Positions 10,515 to 20,958 of a DNA stretch of 64,000 nucleotides are shown here, piece after piece (positions within the stretch are counted from its first letter, which is position 1; each line of letters begins with the position of its first letter). The DNA is taken from contig CM077675.1 in NCBI GenBank assembly GCA_039707655.1, forward strand, positions 418,623,162 to 418,687,161, given 5' to 3'. This stretch comes from Elymus sibiricus. Lineage: Eukaryota > Streptophyta > Magnoliopsida > Poales > Poaceae. Below the pieces are notes generated by a model that did not search any database, was not told the origin of the DNA, and saw only the letters and a program-made list of their open reading frames with translations. The translations under genes were made by a program, and so were the position numbers.

Positions 10515-12895
10515 ACTGGTCATGTGAGAGTTGAGCTTATTGCAAGCATGTCTTGAAGAAGAAGATTGTGTGGGCATTCATGTTTACCTTCAAGACATCA
10601 TCTTTATGAAGAGAGAATATAAGATACAAGGTTGATCAGGACTAAGTCAAAAAGTGAATCAAGTTGATCAACACACAAAGCGTACAAGATATACCGAGAG
10701 GGATTAAGGGATCCCATGGTATGGTAAGCATTGTCCATTACACTTTGTGGACTAACCCATGGTCTACGTGAGTGTTCTTTGTAGGGTTAGGTATTTTTCC
10801 ATGGGATTGCATCAAGAGGAAGATCCCATACAACCCATGGAAGATGGCATCAAGTGGTGATCGTCATCAAGGTTGCGGTGTGCAAGTTCAAGTGAAGCAT
10901 CACGGAGAGATCATGCTTGAAGCTTGCCGTCCATTGTGGTGACAATGGACTTGTGAAGATGTGCTGAAGAGTGGCTCACCCATAGTGGAGTATGGGGGAG
11001 CAATCAACTAGTCTTCATCAAGCCGACGCAATCAAGAAAGGTGGCCCATCTTGAGGAAGTCAAGATTGTCATCATCTAGCTCAAGTGGACTATGCGTAAG
11101 GCAAAGGTTTGACCTTGATAGGGGTTTCTATTTTACCGGTCTCATGGTGGTAGTTGGGAGACCGGGTTATAGGATCGATTCTCGTACTATCAAGGGGGGC
11201 TCTCAAGTGAGTAGCTTGATCGTATCGTTCGTTGAGAGCTCAAACCATTGCATTCTTAGCATCATCATCTTTCTTGGTTCTTGGTTGGCTTTTTTCCATG
11301 AGGGTTCTTGAGCTTATGGTCAGCTTCATGACAAGCTCAAGTTCATCGAAAACGGAGTCCATATGCATCTTCTATGATGTTTTCGATGTTGGAGTTTTTG
11401 CCGGTTCTTCATTGATAAAGGTTTCGCTGTTGGATAGCTCTTGTCGTCCTGAATCCAACAAGCTTGAGTTTGCTCAATTCGGAGCTCATATGCGAAGGTT
11501 ATGGCAGTTCTGATTTTACTGGTTCCATCTGGCTGCTCTGGTTCTTTGTTACCCTCCCGAGGGCGGTAGTACCGCTGGCCACAGCGGTAGTACCGCTGGG
11601 GGGTTCTGGCTCCTTACGCGGGGCATCAGACACTGCTTTGCCTGGTGTCTGGTGACCAGCGCCTCCCGAGCGGTAGTAGGGGCGGTAGTACTAAGCGGTA
11701 CTACCGCTGCCCCTTCTACTACTGAGTTCTGCGTGTGGGCGGTACTACCGCTCCCATGGGCGGTACTACCGCTTGTGTTCGGGCTGTGGGGGTAACGGTT
11801 GGATTCCCCCCCCACCTATTTAAGGGGGTCTTCTTCCCCAATGGATCTTATCTCTTGAGCTCGAGTTTGCCCCCCATTGTTGACCTTCTTCGAGCTTGCT
11901 AACTCTCAATCCCTCCAATGATTCTTGCTAGTTCTTGAGGGAAAAGAGAGAGGAGATCTAGATCCACATTTCCACCAATCACTTTCTCCTCTATGTGAGG
12001 GGAACCCCTTGGATCTAGATCTTGGAGTTCTTCGTGTTCTTCTTCGTTCTTCCTCTCATCTTCTTCCATAGCATTAGTTGTTGTGGAGGGATTTGGGAGA
12101 GAAGGACTTGGGCACTCCGTGTGCCCTTGCCATTGCATTTGGTGCATAGGTTTGAGTTCTCCACGGTGATACGTGGAAGTGAAGTTTGAGAAGCTTATTA
12201 CTCTTGGGTGTTTGAGCACCCTAGAGCTTGTTCCTCTTGGGTGCCTTGGCGCCCTAGACGGCTTGTGTTGCCTCGGAGCTCAATCATATTGGTGCAAAGC
12301 TCCAGGCAAGCGTCGGGGTCTCCAATTAGGTTGTGGAGATTGCCCCGAGCATTTGAGGTCACCTCAGAGCCACAGTCCGTTGTGGTGAAGCTTCGTGGTG
12401 TCGTTGGGAGCCTCCAATTAAGTTGTGGAGATTGCCCCAACCTAGTTTGTACGGGTTCGGTGACCGCCCTCAAGGGTCCCTTAGTGGAATCACGGCATCT
12501 TGCATTGTGCGAGGGCGTGAGGAGATTACGGTGGCCTTAGTGGCATCTTGGGGAGCATTGTGCCTCCACACCGCTCCGAACGGGGATTAGCATCCGCAAG
12601 GGTGTGAACTTTGGGATACATCGTCGTCTCCGCGTGTCTCGGTTATCTCTTACCCGAGCCCTTTACTTATGCACTTTACTTTGTGATAGCCATATTGTTT
12701 CTTGCTATATATCTTGCTATCACTTAGTTGTTTATCTTGCTTAGCATAAGTTGTTGGTGCACATAGGTGAGCCTAGTTGTTTTAGGTTTTGTGCTTGACT
12801 TATTAATCGTTAGTTTTATTCCGCATTTGTTCAAGCCTAAACCGTAATTATTTTAAAGCGCCTATTCACCCCCTCCCCCTCTAGGCGACATCCAC
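10515..12895 (+). mobile_element. SIRE/Maximus-type Copia LTR, truncated
   Basis: The right end reads GCGCCTATTCACCCCCTC then CTAGGCGACATCC, the characteristic 3' end of SIRE-lineage Copia LTRs; the same signature occurs inverted at 38751-38790. A TATA-like TATTTAAG at 11817 follows a palindrome array at 11563-11772. No polypurine tract or internal coding sequence is seen. The right side is fused directly to a broken Retrofit-like element, so a deletion is likely. The left boundary is uncertain and placed at the end of the neighbouring LTR. Confidence 0.55.
11563..11772. repeat. Palindrome cluster GCGGTAS TACCGC
   Basis: Full copies of GCGGTAGTACCGC start at 11563 and 11584, and of GCGGTACTACCGC at 11695, 11739 and 11760, with half-copies at 11669-11690. 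They lie just upstream of a TATA-like site at 11817. The same motif forms the U3 array of the Angela-type element at 6928-7018. Confidence 0.85.
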
Positions 12896-15800
12896 GTCCT
12901 TGCAGAAGTAATGGAGAGCACCCAAATCCTTGATGGAAAACTCGTCACGCAGCCGGTTAGTGATCTGCTGAAGAAGGGCTACGGAGGAGGCCGTCAGGAT
13001 GATGTCGTCGACGTATAGTAACAAGTAGGCAGTCGTGTCGCCATGATGATAGACGAACAGCGAGGCGTCCGAGCGGGTGACACGGAAGCCCACTGTCTGT
13101 AGAAAACCGGCGATACGCTGGTACCAGGCGCGAGGTGCTTGCTTGAGGCCATAGAGGGACCAAGACAGCAAGCAGACATGGCCAGGATGAGCGGCGTCGA
13201 CGAAACCAGTGGGTTGCTCACAGTAGACCTGCTCGGAAAGATGACCATGGAGAAAGGCGTTGGAGACATCCATCTGATGAACCAGCCAGCCGCGAGAGAC
13301 AGCAAGCTGAAGAACAGTGCGGCTCGTGCCCGGTTTGACAACCGGTGCAAATGTCTCGGTGAAGTCAACTCCAGCACGCTGACGAAAAGCACGAACCACC
13401 CAGCGAGCCTTGTAGCGCTCAAGAGTGCCATCGGAGCGGGTCTTATGACGAAAGACCCACTTGCCGCTGATGACGTTGGCACGAGGCGGCTGGGGAACCA
13501 GCGTCCAAGTGCGGTTCCGCTGAAGAGCGTCGAACTCATCCTGCATCGCGGCAAGTCAATGAGGGTCACGAAGGGCTGCCCGAGCGGATGTAGGAATCGG
13601 AGATGGCTCGGAGGTGGACGTAGCGAGAAGATACTCATCGCTGGAGTACCGCAGGCTCGGACGGTGGACGCCGGTCCGAGACCGCGTCGTAGGACGAGGC
13701 GGCAGCTCAGGTGCCGCGGCCGGTGAGGACGAGGACGAGTTGGCCTCGAGCGAGGTTGGCGAGGCAGTAGAGGCCCCGACCGCTCCAGAGGCCGAGGGAG
13801 CCTCAGTCGACGATGACGAGGCAGGAGAGGCCCCGGCCGCCCCAGATGCCGAGGGGGCGGGCGACGCCGAACGTGCCGAGGGCACCGAGTCGGCGACCGC
13901 GTCGGAGGCCGGACTGCCGGGCGGCGAGGGAGCACGGTCAGGGGCCGCAGCTCGACCCGCGTAGCGAGGAGCACCGAACCCTGGTGGCGGTCCGAGAGCT
14001 GAATGAGACCGTCCGCCAGACGGTGGCGCAGAAGGGCAGCCGGTGGCCGGAGGTGAGTCGATGGCGACAGGTACCTGCTAAAAGGGAAACACCTTCTCAT
14101 CAAAGTAAACATGTCGCGAGGTGAACACACGGTGGGAGACGGGATCATAGCAGCGATATCCTTTGGTGTTGGGTGGGTAACCAAGGAAGACGCAGGCGAC
14201 AGATCGAGGTGCAAGCTTATGAGGCGCGGTAGCGGCGATGCTAGGGTAGCAGAGACAGCTGAAGATGTGAAGCTCGTCATAAGAGGGTGGTGCACCGAAG
14301 AGAAGGTGGTGAGGAGCGAAGTTGCCGCGGGTGCGGCAGGGGTGGAGGTTGAGGAGAAGTGATGCGGTGGAAAGCGCGTCAGGCCAGAAGCGCGGAGGCA
14401 CATGGGCGTGAAAGAGGAGCATGCGAACGCAGTCGTTAAGAGTGCGAAGAACGCGTTCAGCGCGACCGTTCTGTTGCGAAGTATAGGGGCAAGTGAGATG
14501 AAAAATCGTGCCATGTGTGGTGAGGAGAGTGCGAACAGCCAGGTTGTCGAACTCCTTTCCGTTGTCGGTTTGGAACGCGAGAATGGGACGCCCAAACTGC
14601 GTAGAGATATAGGAGTAAAACGCAGCGAGAGTAGCGATAGTATCGGACTTACGCCGCAACGGAAAGGTCCACACATAATGCGAAAAATCATCAAGGATGA
14701 CAAGATAGTAGAGATAGCCCGTATTACTAGCAACTGGAGACGTCCATACATCACTGTGAATCAATTCAAACGGATAGGAAGCAACATGAGAAGAGGACCT
14801 AAAGGAAAGCCGAGCATGTTTGCCAAGACGACAAGCATGACAAGAGTGATCATCGATCTTATTACACGTGAATGAAAAACTCCTAAGTATATGGCAAAGG
14901 GTGACGGGGTTGGGATGACCCAAACGAGCATGCCAAAGGTCCACACCGGTGGCGAGGGCGACAGGAGCGGCGGAGGTGGTGGAGGCTTTGGAGTGAACCG
15001 GGTAGAGGTCGTCAGGGCTGTCACATCGGTGGAGTACCATCCGGGTACAGGCATCCTTGACAGAGAAACCAAACATGTCAAATTCGACAGTGACAGGATT
15101 TTCACGTGTAAAGTATTTAACAGAAACGAGATTTTTAATAAGATTGGGTGAAACTAAGATGTTAGATAAAGAGAGGGGTGTGGAAGTAGAAGGAAACGAT
15201 GCATGTCCTATATGAGTAATGGGAAGAGAGGAACCGTCACCGACGGTGATGCGAGTGGAGGTGTTGACGGGATAGGAGGTGTGGAGGGTACCGGGATGAG
15301 CAGCCATGTGAGTCGTAGCGCCGGTATCCATGTACCAATCCCCGCCGCCCGTGTAGTTAGTCGGTGTGGGGGCGGAGTGCAGGGCCGCCAACAAGGCCGG
15401 ATCCCAAGGCGCTGGCGGAAGCGTGGGAGCCGGGAACTGTGGCGGAGCCGGCAGGGACAACGGCGACAGCCCGCCTGGCTGCGGCGGCTGGCCGAAGGAG
15501 AAGGGCCCGTAGGGCGGCACATACGGCTGCGGTGCGGCATAGAATGCCTGATGCGAGAGGGGCCGCGAGCCGAGGATGCCTGGAGCAGGTGCGCGGGGAA
15601 CTGGCATGGAGTAGGCGTGCACGACACCAGTCCAGGGGTTCTGGCCGGCGTACCACGGGGCCGGCTGGAACGGCTGCTGCGGACGGGCGCCTCCGTGAGC
15701 GCCGTTGGGCTGCTGCTGCTGCTGACCGCCGCCCTGACGGTGCCCACCGCGCCGACCGCCGCACTTACCCCCACCGCCCTGAGCAGGGTTGGCAGGGGGA

Positions 15801-16548
15801 GCCGGCGCCTGCTGGAAGGCCGGCGGGTGCGGGAAGCCGGGCGCAGGGCGTGGCTGAGGAGCCGGCGGCGATGGGCCACCGCGGGTGCTGGTGGTGAGGG
15901 TGGTGTGCGTGGCCCGGGACCGCGCCATCTTCATCCGGCGCTCCTCGAGCTTGAGGTACGCAATCACCTTAGGGAAGGTGGGATCCGGGATGAGCGTGAG
16001 GTTGGAGGCGGCGTTCCCGAAGTCCTCGTTGAGACCGGCGGTGAGGGTGCTGATGAGGAGCTCATCGCCGATCGTCTCGCCAAGATCGCGGAGCTCGTCA
16101 GCGAGCTTTTTGAGGCGCATGCAAAAATCATCGATAGATGAATCAAGCTGCTGGCACCCATAAAACTCGCCGTGAAGGAGAACCTTGCGCTGAAGCTTGT
16201 TGTCGGTGAAGTCCACACGGCGTAAGCGTCGTCGTCGTCAGCCACCACCGTGTGGAAGAGGTCCTTGGAGATGGTGAGGTAAAACCAACGGATGATGGTG
16301 GCGTCGAGAATCATCCAGTCCTCGTCGTTCACCATGAGCCGAGAGTCCACGGTGCCATCAACGTGACCTTGGAGTAGATACTCACGGAACACCAATGAGA
16401 AGTACCTCTTCCAGAAGGAGTAGGAAGCGGTGGACTGATCAAGAATCACCGGAACGCGTTCGAAGATGTTGAGGTCGCGAACGAGGGCAACGTCCGGGCC
16501 GGCGAACGGGTTACTGCCGGAGGAGACCGAGGAGACCGGGGAGGCCAT
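12896..16548 (-). pseudogene. Broken gag-pol of the Retrofit-like Copia
   Basis: The gag ATG is at 16548 (MASPVSSVSSGS). A small deletion near 16216-16230 shifts the frame. From there one frame runs to 12896 with two internal stops: TAG at 14078-14080, probably from CAG, and TGA at 13556-13558, probably from TGG in a DPHW-type context. Recognisable parts: gag (ADELRDLG), protease WYMDTGATTH near 15330, integrase HHCC (LWHARLGH, CHACRLGK), integrase core with FQTDNGKEF and QNGRAER, and reverse transcriptase with YVDDIILT near 13010. The frame is lost after LHYF, where the element is truncated. Both stops fit C-to-T decay, common in methylated plant repeats. No product is expected. Confidence 0.9.
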
Positions 16549-16880
16549 GGCAGCAACGGGTCGGTGGAGTGGGATGACGGTGCGGAAGCGATGAAGAGTG
16601 GCGACACACGGCGACGGCGGCGGCTAAGAGGAGCGGCGGCGGCGGCGGTGTGTGGCGGCGGTAGATGGTGGGGGTGGGGGTGCGGCGACACAAGGTGGCG
16701 ACGACAGCTAGGAGAAGCGGCGGTGTGGGGCGGCAGCGGGAGAGATGGGCGGCGGCGGCACCCGACGACAGCGGCGGCTTGAGGGGAGGCGGCGACGACG
16801 GGGTGCGGCGGCGGCAAGATGCGGCGGCGGCGGTGCAAGGAGAGGCGCTACGGCGGCGGCTAGGTTAGGATCGTGAGAAA

Positions 16881-16890
16881 ACTGATACCA
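16881..16890 (-). promoter_or_regulatory. Primer binding site of the Retrofit-like element
   Basis: On the minus strand TGGTATCAGT abuts the LTR. It matches the complement of initiator-methionine tRNA well. Confidence 0.85.
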
Positions 16891-17046
16891 TGTAGAGACT
16901 TAGGGTTAGGCCGTGCAACTCACAATGCATTGATCGGGTGCACTAGGCATGTATATATGATGTACAAGATGGGCCTCTACCTCAACTATATAGGAAACTA
17001 GGAGGTGGGCCTACGACACAATATACATGCACAAATATATTCAACA
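16891..17046 (-). repeat. 5' LTR, 156 bp
   Basis: On the minus strand it starts TGTTGAATATATTTG and ends AAGTCTCTACA, next to the primer site. A TATATAG-type promoter lies in the middle. The length is short even for Copia elements. Confidence 0.88.
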
Positions 17047-20000
17047 ATCCCGAAGTGCCCACACACTTTTTGCCATATTGCAATCAAGTAATGCGTGTCT
17101 CCACGAGTCGCTTGCAGCTCTACAAATCGGACAAATGGAAGATTCCGTCATGTGTCGTCGAGTTCCTTCCTCGCCGGTTGGCACGGATGAGCGAGCTAAG
17201 CGCCACGCAAACACCCGGAGTTTAGCAGGAACCTTTGTCTTCCAGAGCCGTTTCCATCCCTGCTCTTCTGCTGCTAGATTAGATGATTCATTAGTCCCTT
17301 CCAGCCAGCTCTCACGCTGCAATTTTGTTTCAATAAGCATTCTGTAGCCTGACCTCATAGTGTACATTCCATTCTTTTCATACTGCCAAGCCCAGAAATC
17401 ATCTTGAGACTTGAAACTAATTGGTATTTGCAAGATTACCTCAACATTCATCGGTAACATATGCTTATTTAGCATCTATAAGTTCCATTCTCTAGTAGCC
17501 GAATGAATAAAATCAGAGACAAGCATAGGAGGGCCTGTTGTGATTGCACATGTTGGTTTCATTCGGAAATTTCTCGGAACCCAATTATCATTCCAAGCAT
17601 TCGTCGATCTTCCGTCTCCAATCCTCCTTATGAGCCACACACGCAATGTATCTCGTCCTTCACACAAGGACCTCCAAACTTGCGATGGTCGAGGGCCAAG
17701 CTCTGCCGACACTATATCACCTGTTGGAAAGTAAGCCGCTTTAAGAATACGTGCACACAGTGTAGAGGTGTCATGCAGCAGCCTCCACACTTGCCGCGCT
17801 AGTAGAGCTAGGTTAAATAGATCCATGTCTCGAAATCCTAGCCCACCTCGATACTTGGGCATGGTCATGGTGTCCCAATCTACCCATGATGCCTTCCTCT
17901 CGCCCCTCTTGCTCCCCCACCAGAACTTACGAATCAAAGAAGAAATATGTTGACACAAGCCTCTGGGTAACTTAAAGACTGACATCGAGTATGTGGGAAT
18001 TGCCTGGACTACTGACTTGATCACAACCTCTTTGCCACTTCCAGCCAAGCACTTCTCCATCCATCCCTGTACATTCTTCCAGACCCTGTCCTTTAGGTAA
18101 CCAAAGACACCATTAATTGATCTCCCAACATCCGAGGGAAGCCCAAGGTAGCGGTCAGCTAGTGTTTCATTTGGAATCTCAAGAAGGCCCTTAATCAAAG
18201 TTCTGCACTCGCCCGAGCACTTCTTCCCAAAGTAAATTGAGGACTTGTCAGAATTCACTCGTTGGCCGGATGCATTACAGTAGATATCTAGGGTCGCTTT
18301 CAGGCGAGTAATGTGATTCTCCTCAGCCTTGCTAAACAGCAAACAATCATCGGCAAAGAAAAGATGGTGTACCTTGGGAGCCGTCGCTGCTATTTGGATG
18401 CCTTCTATCTAGCTCAATCTCGCCGCATGGTGCAAGAGACAAGAAAAATCTTCTCCAGCCAAAAGGAATAGATACGGTGAGAAGGGGTCCCCCTGCCTTA
18501 TATCTCTTGATGGAATAAAATCACGAGTCTGACCACCATTGAACAGAACATAGAATGAAACATATCGAACACCCCTCATTATTGAATCAACAAATGATCG
18601 ACAAATTCCTAGTTTAAGTTTGATGGCCTCGAGATACTGCCACTCCAAGCGATCATACGCTTTCTTCATGTCTAACTTGATTGCACAATGTGTATTCTTC
18701 TTACTCCGGTTAGTTTTCATATAGTGCAAACACTCATATGTTGTGATTACATTATCTGTAATAAGGCGGCCTGGAACAAACGCCTATTGTTCTTCAGAAA
18801 TAATCTCAAGGAGAATCTACTTCAGGCGGTTAGCAAATACTTTCGAAGCGACTTTGTAGATCACATTGCACAAGCTAATGGGCCGAAACTGAGACAAATA
18901 TGTAGGGTTGATTACCTTGGGAATGATAACGCTGAACGTCCTGTTGATCTCCGCAGGGGAGTCTTCTCCCTTCAAAATCTGAATCACAATTTTTGTAACT
19001 TCCTCATCGCACATATGCCAGTATTTTTGAAAAAAGTGAGCCGGGAACCCATCGGGTCCCGGAGCCTTGGTAGGGAACATCTAAAAAAGCGCATCTTTTA
19101 CTTCTTGTTCAGTATATGGTTTCCTCAGATTATCATTCATAGCATCCGAAACCTTACAGGGTACATGAGAGAGCACTTCCTCAATCCCTATGACTCCCTC
19201 AGATGTATACAAGTGTTCATAAAAATTCACGGTCATCTGTTCTAATTCAGTCGGGTCCTCACACATGGTGCCATCATCCCGCGTCAATTTCTCTATGCGG
19301 ATTTTCTTCTTTCGCATGCTAGCTTTGCGGTGAAAAAACTGAGTGTTGCGGTCTCCCTCGGCAAGCCATTGTACCCGGGCCCTGTGGCGCCACATGATCT
19401 CCTCCCGAAAGCTCAATTCAATCATCGTCTCCTCGATTTTCAGCTCCTCATACGTCAGTCCTACCCGTTTATCAGTAGCACGCAACTCAGAAAGCCGCCT
19501 GCGCAGTGAGCGAAGCTCCTGTCGCACAGCTCCAAACTCCGAAGATCCCCGGCTCAAAATTGAAGAGGCCGTCCTTTTCAGTTTGTCACGTAGAGCTTCC
19601 ACTGAACCCACCTTTATCTGCACCCCATGTATGTTCAAGGAACGACTGAAAGTCAGCATGTCGTTCCCACATTAATTCGTACCGGAAAGGTCGTAGATCA
19701 GCAATCCTTCTATTGTTAGCTTCCATCTGATTGTACAGGAGGATCGGGGAGTGATCAGATTTCACCACAGTAAGGTGGCACACTGCTGCATAAGGGAATA
19801 TGCTGCACCAATCAGTAGTTGCCAGCGCCCTGTCCAATCTAACTCTGCAAAATTCGCCATTCTGAATTCGCCTCTCAAAGGTCCAGTCAAGTCCACTGTA
19901 TCCGAGATCACACAACTAGCAGACATCCACCGCCTCTCGGAACAAATTAATTTGTGCCATACCACGAAGATTAGGTCCAAACTGTTCCTCCCTCTGGAGA

Positions 20001-20388
20001 ACTTCATTAAAGTCACCTATACATAGCCATGGTAAATCACTATCCGCCTTAAGAAATCTCAGCATGTCCCATGTTTTATACCGGAGGTGTGTGGTAGCTT
20101 CACAACTTCCCTCACCACCATATCGATGTGGTACTTTGAGAAGTTTCTAAGCTCCAACTCAAGTGGTGTCTTCCAATAATCGCATAGTCCTCCACTCCTA
20201 CCTGTACTGCCCACAACATAAGCGCTCTCATACCCAAGAGTTCTCGCCAAACCTTCCACGTGATACTTTGGCAACTGAGTTTCAACCACACAAAGAATCG
20301 TCGGCGCACATTCCCGCGCTATGTCGCGCAGTTCATGAACCGTCGCGGGGTCGCCTAGCCCACGACAGTTCCAGCATAGGGTAGACAT
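17047..20388 (-). pseudogene. L1-type LINE ORF2, decayed and 3'-truncated
   Basis: ORF2 of a non-LTR retrotransposon encodes endonuclease and reverse transcriptase for target-primed insertion. Start at 20388 (MSTLCWNCRGLG). Endonuclease signature N in WNCRGLG and E in VVETQ; reverse transcriptase blocks [32 protein letters not shown] and FADD (18346-18357), then zf-RVT with CPIC near 17140. At least two frameshifts occur, one between 20059 and 19915 and one near 19640. In-frame stops include 19081-19083 (CAG to TAG likely), about 18814, 18409-18411 and 17473-17475. The C-terminus and 3' tail were lost where the Retrofit-like element inserted. Not functional. Confidence 0.9.
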
Positions 20389-20475
20389 TAGGCCCGGCGG
20401 TCCTCCGCCGTGGAGGCCGCCGATTCTGCCAAGTTATTTTTATTTCCTTCTGACCCCCCTGTAGTATGCAGCACT
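20389..20475 (-). pseudogene. Possible LINE ORF1 tail overlapping the ORF2 start
   Basis: On the minus strand a frame ending STAEDRRA stops at TAA whose last bases are shared with the ORF2 ATG (TAATG). Skipping the MITE at 20484-20950 and one copy of its duplication, the frame continues into 20959-20999. No zinc knuckle or DUF4283-like motif is visible, so identity as ORF1 rests on position and the stop-start overlap. Confidence 0.35.
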
Positions 20476-20483
20476 GACGCAAC

Positions 20484-20950
20484 GCGAACATGGATTTTCA
20501 AAGCACGTGCTTTCGGACACCCCTTATCCTTACCCTTCAATCTTGCTTTGAGATCCGTACTATACAACTAAGTTACAACATCAGATTTTCTCTTTTTTGT
20601 TTCTTCCAAATAAAACAACATATGAACTTCAAACTTTGCAAGACATCAAAACATTCTAACTACAATGTGGGATAAAACTTTCAGATTTTTCGGTCAAGCA
20701 TAATATACGAAATCATATTTTTTATTATTAAAAAATGACATTTTTAGTATTTTATGATGCACGAAAAAATCTGAAAGTTTTATCTCACATTCTAGTTAGA
20801 ATGTTTTGTTGTTCTGCACAATTTCAAGTCCATATGTTGTTTTATATGGAAGAAACAAAAAAGACAAAAATGTTTTCACGAATCGCGATGCAGAAATGAG
20901 TGGCTAGATAAGGGGGTGTCCTGAAGCCTATGCTTTCTGAAATGTTTACC
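20484..20950. mobile_element. Foldback MITE, Mutator-like
   Basis: Two diverged inverted arms of about 220 bp (about 20484-20709 and 20731-20950) share blocks such as GGACACCCC, TTTTTTGTTTCTTCCA, AAAACAACATATG and AAAACTTTCAGATTTTT. An 8-bp direct repeat GACGCAAC flanks the element (20476-20483 and 20951-20958). Long inverted arms with an 8-9 bp duplication favour a non-autonomous Mutator-like element over hAT. There is no coding capacity. Confidence 0.8.
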
Positions 20951-20958
20951 GACGCAAC

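Larger units (their letters stand above)
12896..17046 (-). mobile_element. Retrofit/Hopscotch-like Copia element, 3' half deleted
   Basis: On the minus strand: 156-bp LTR (17046-16891), primer site (16890-16881), GC-rich leader, gag-pol. The sequence stops inside reverse transcriptase near 12896-12903. RNase H, polypurine tract and 3' LTR are missing and SIRE-type LTR sequence follows. Domain wording such as NLVSVKYFTRENPVTVEF and the very short LTR suggest the Retrofit/Hopscotch (Ale) lineage. It inserted into the LINE at 17047. Confidence 0.8.

Noticed and set aside
15964..16216. The gag frame end and the next ORF as two separate genes
   Set aside because: They are one gag-pol split by a small deletion; motifs run on directly across the frame change.
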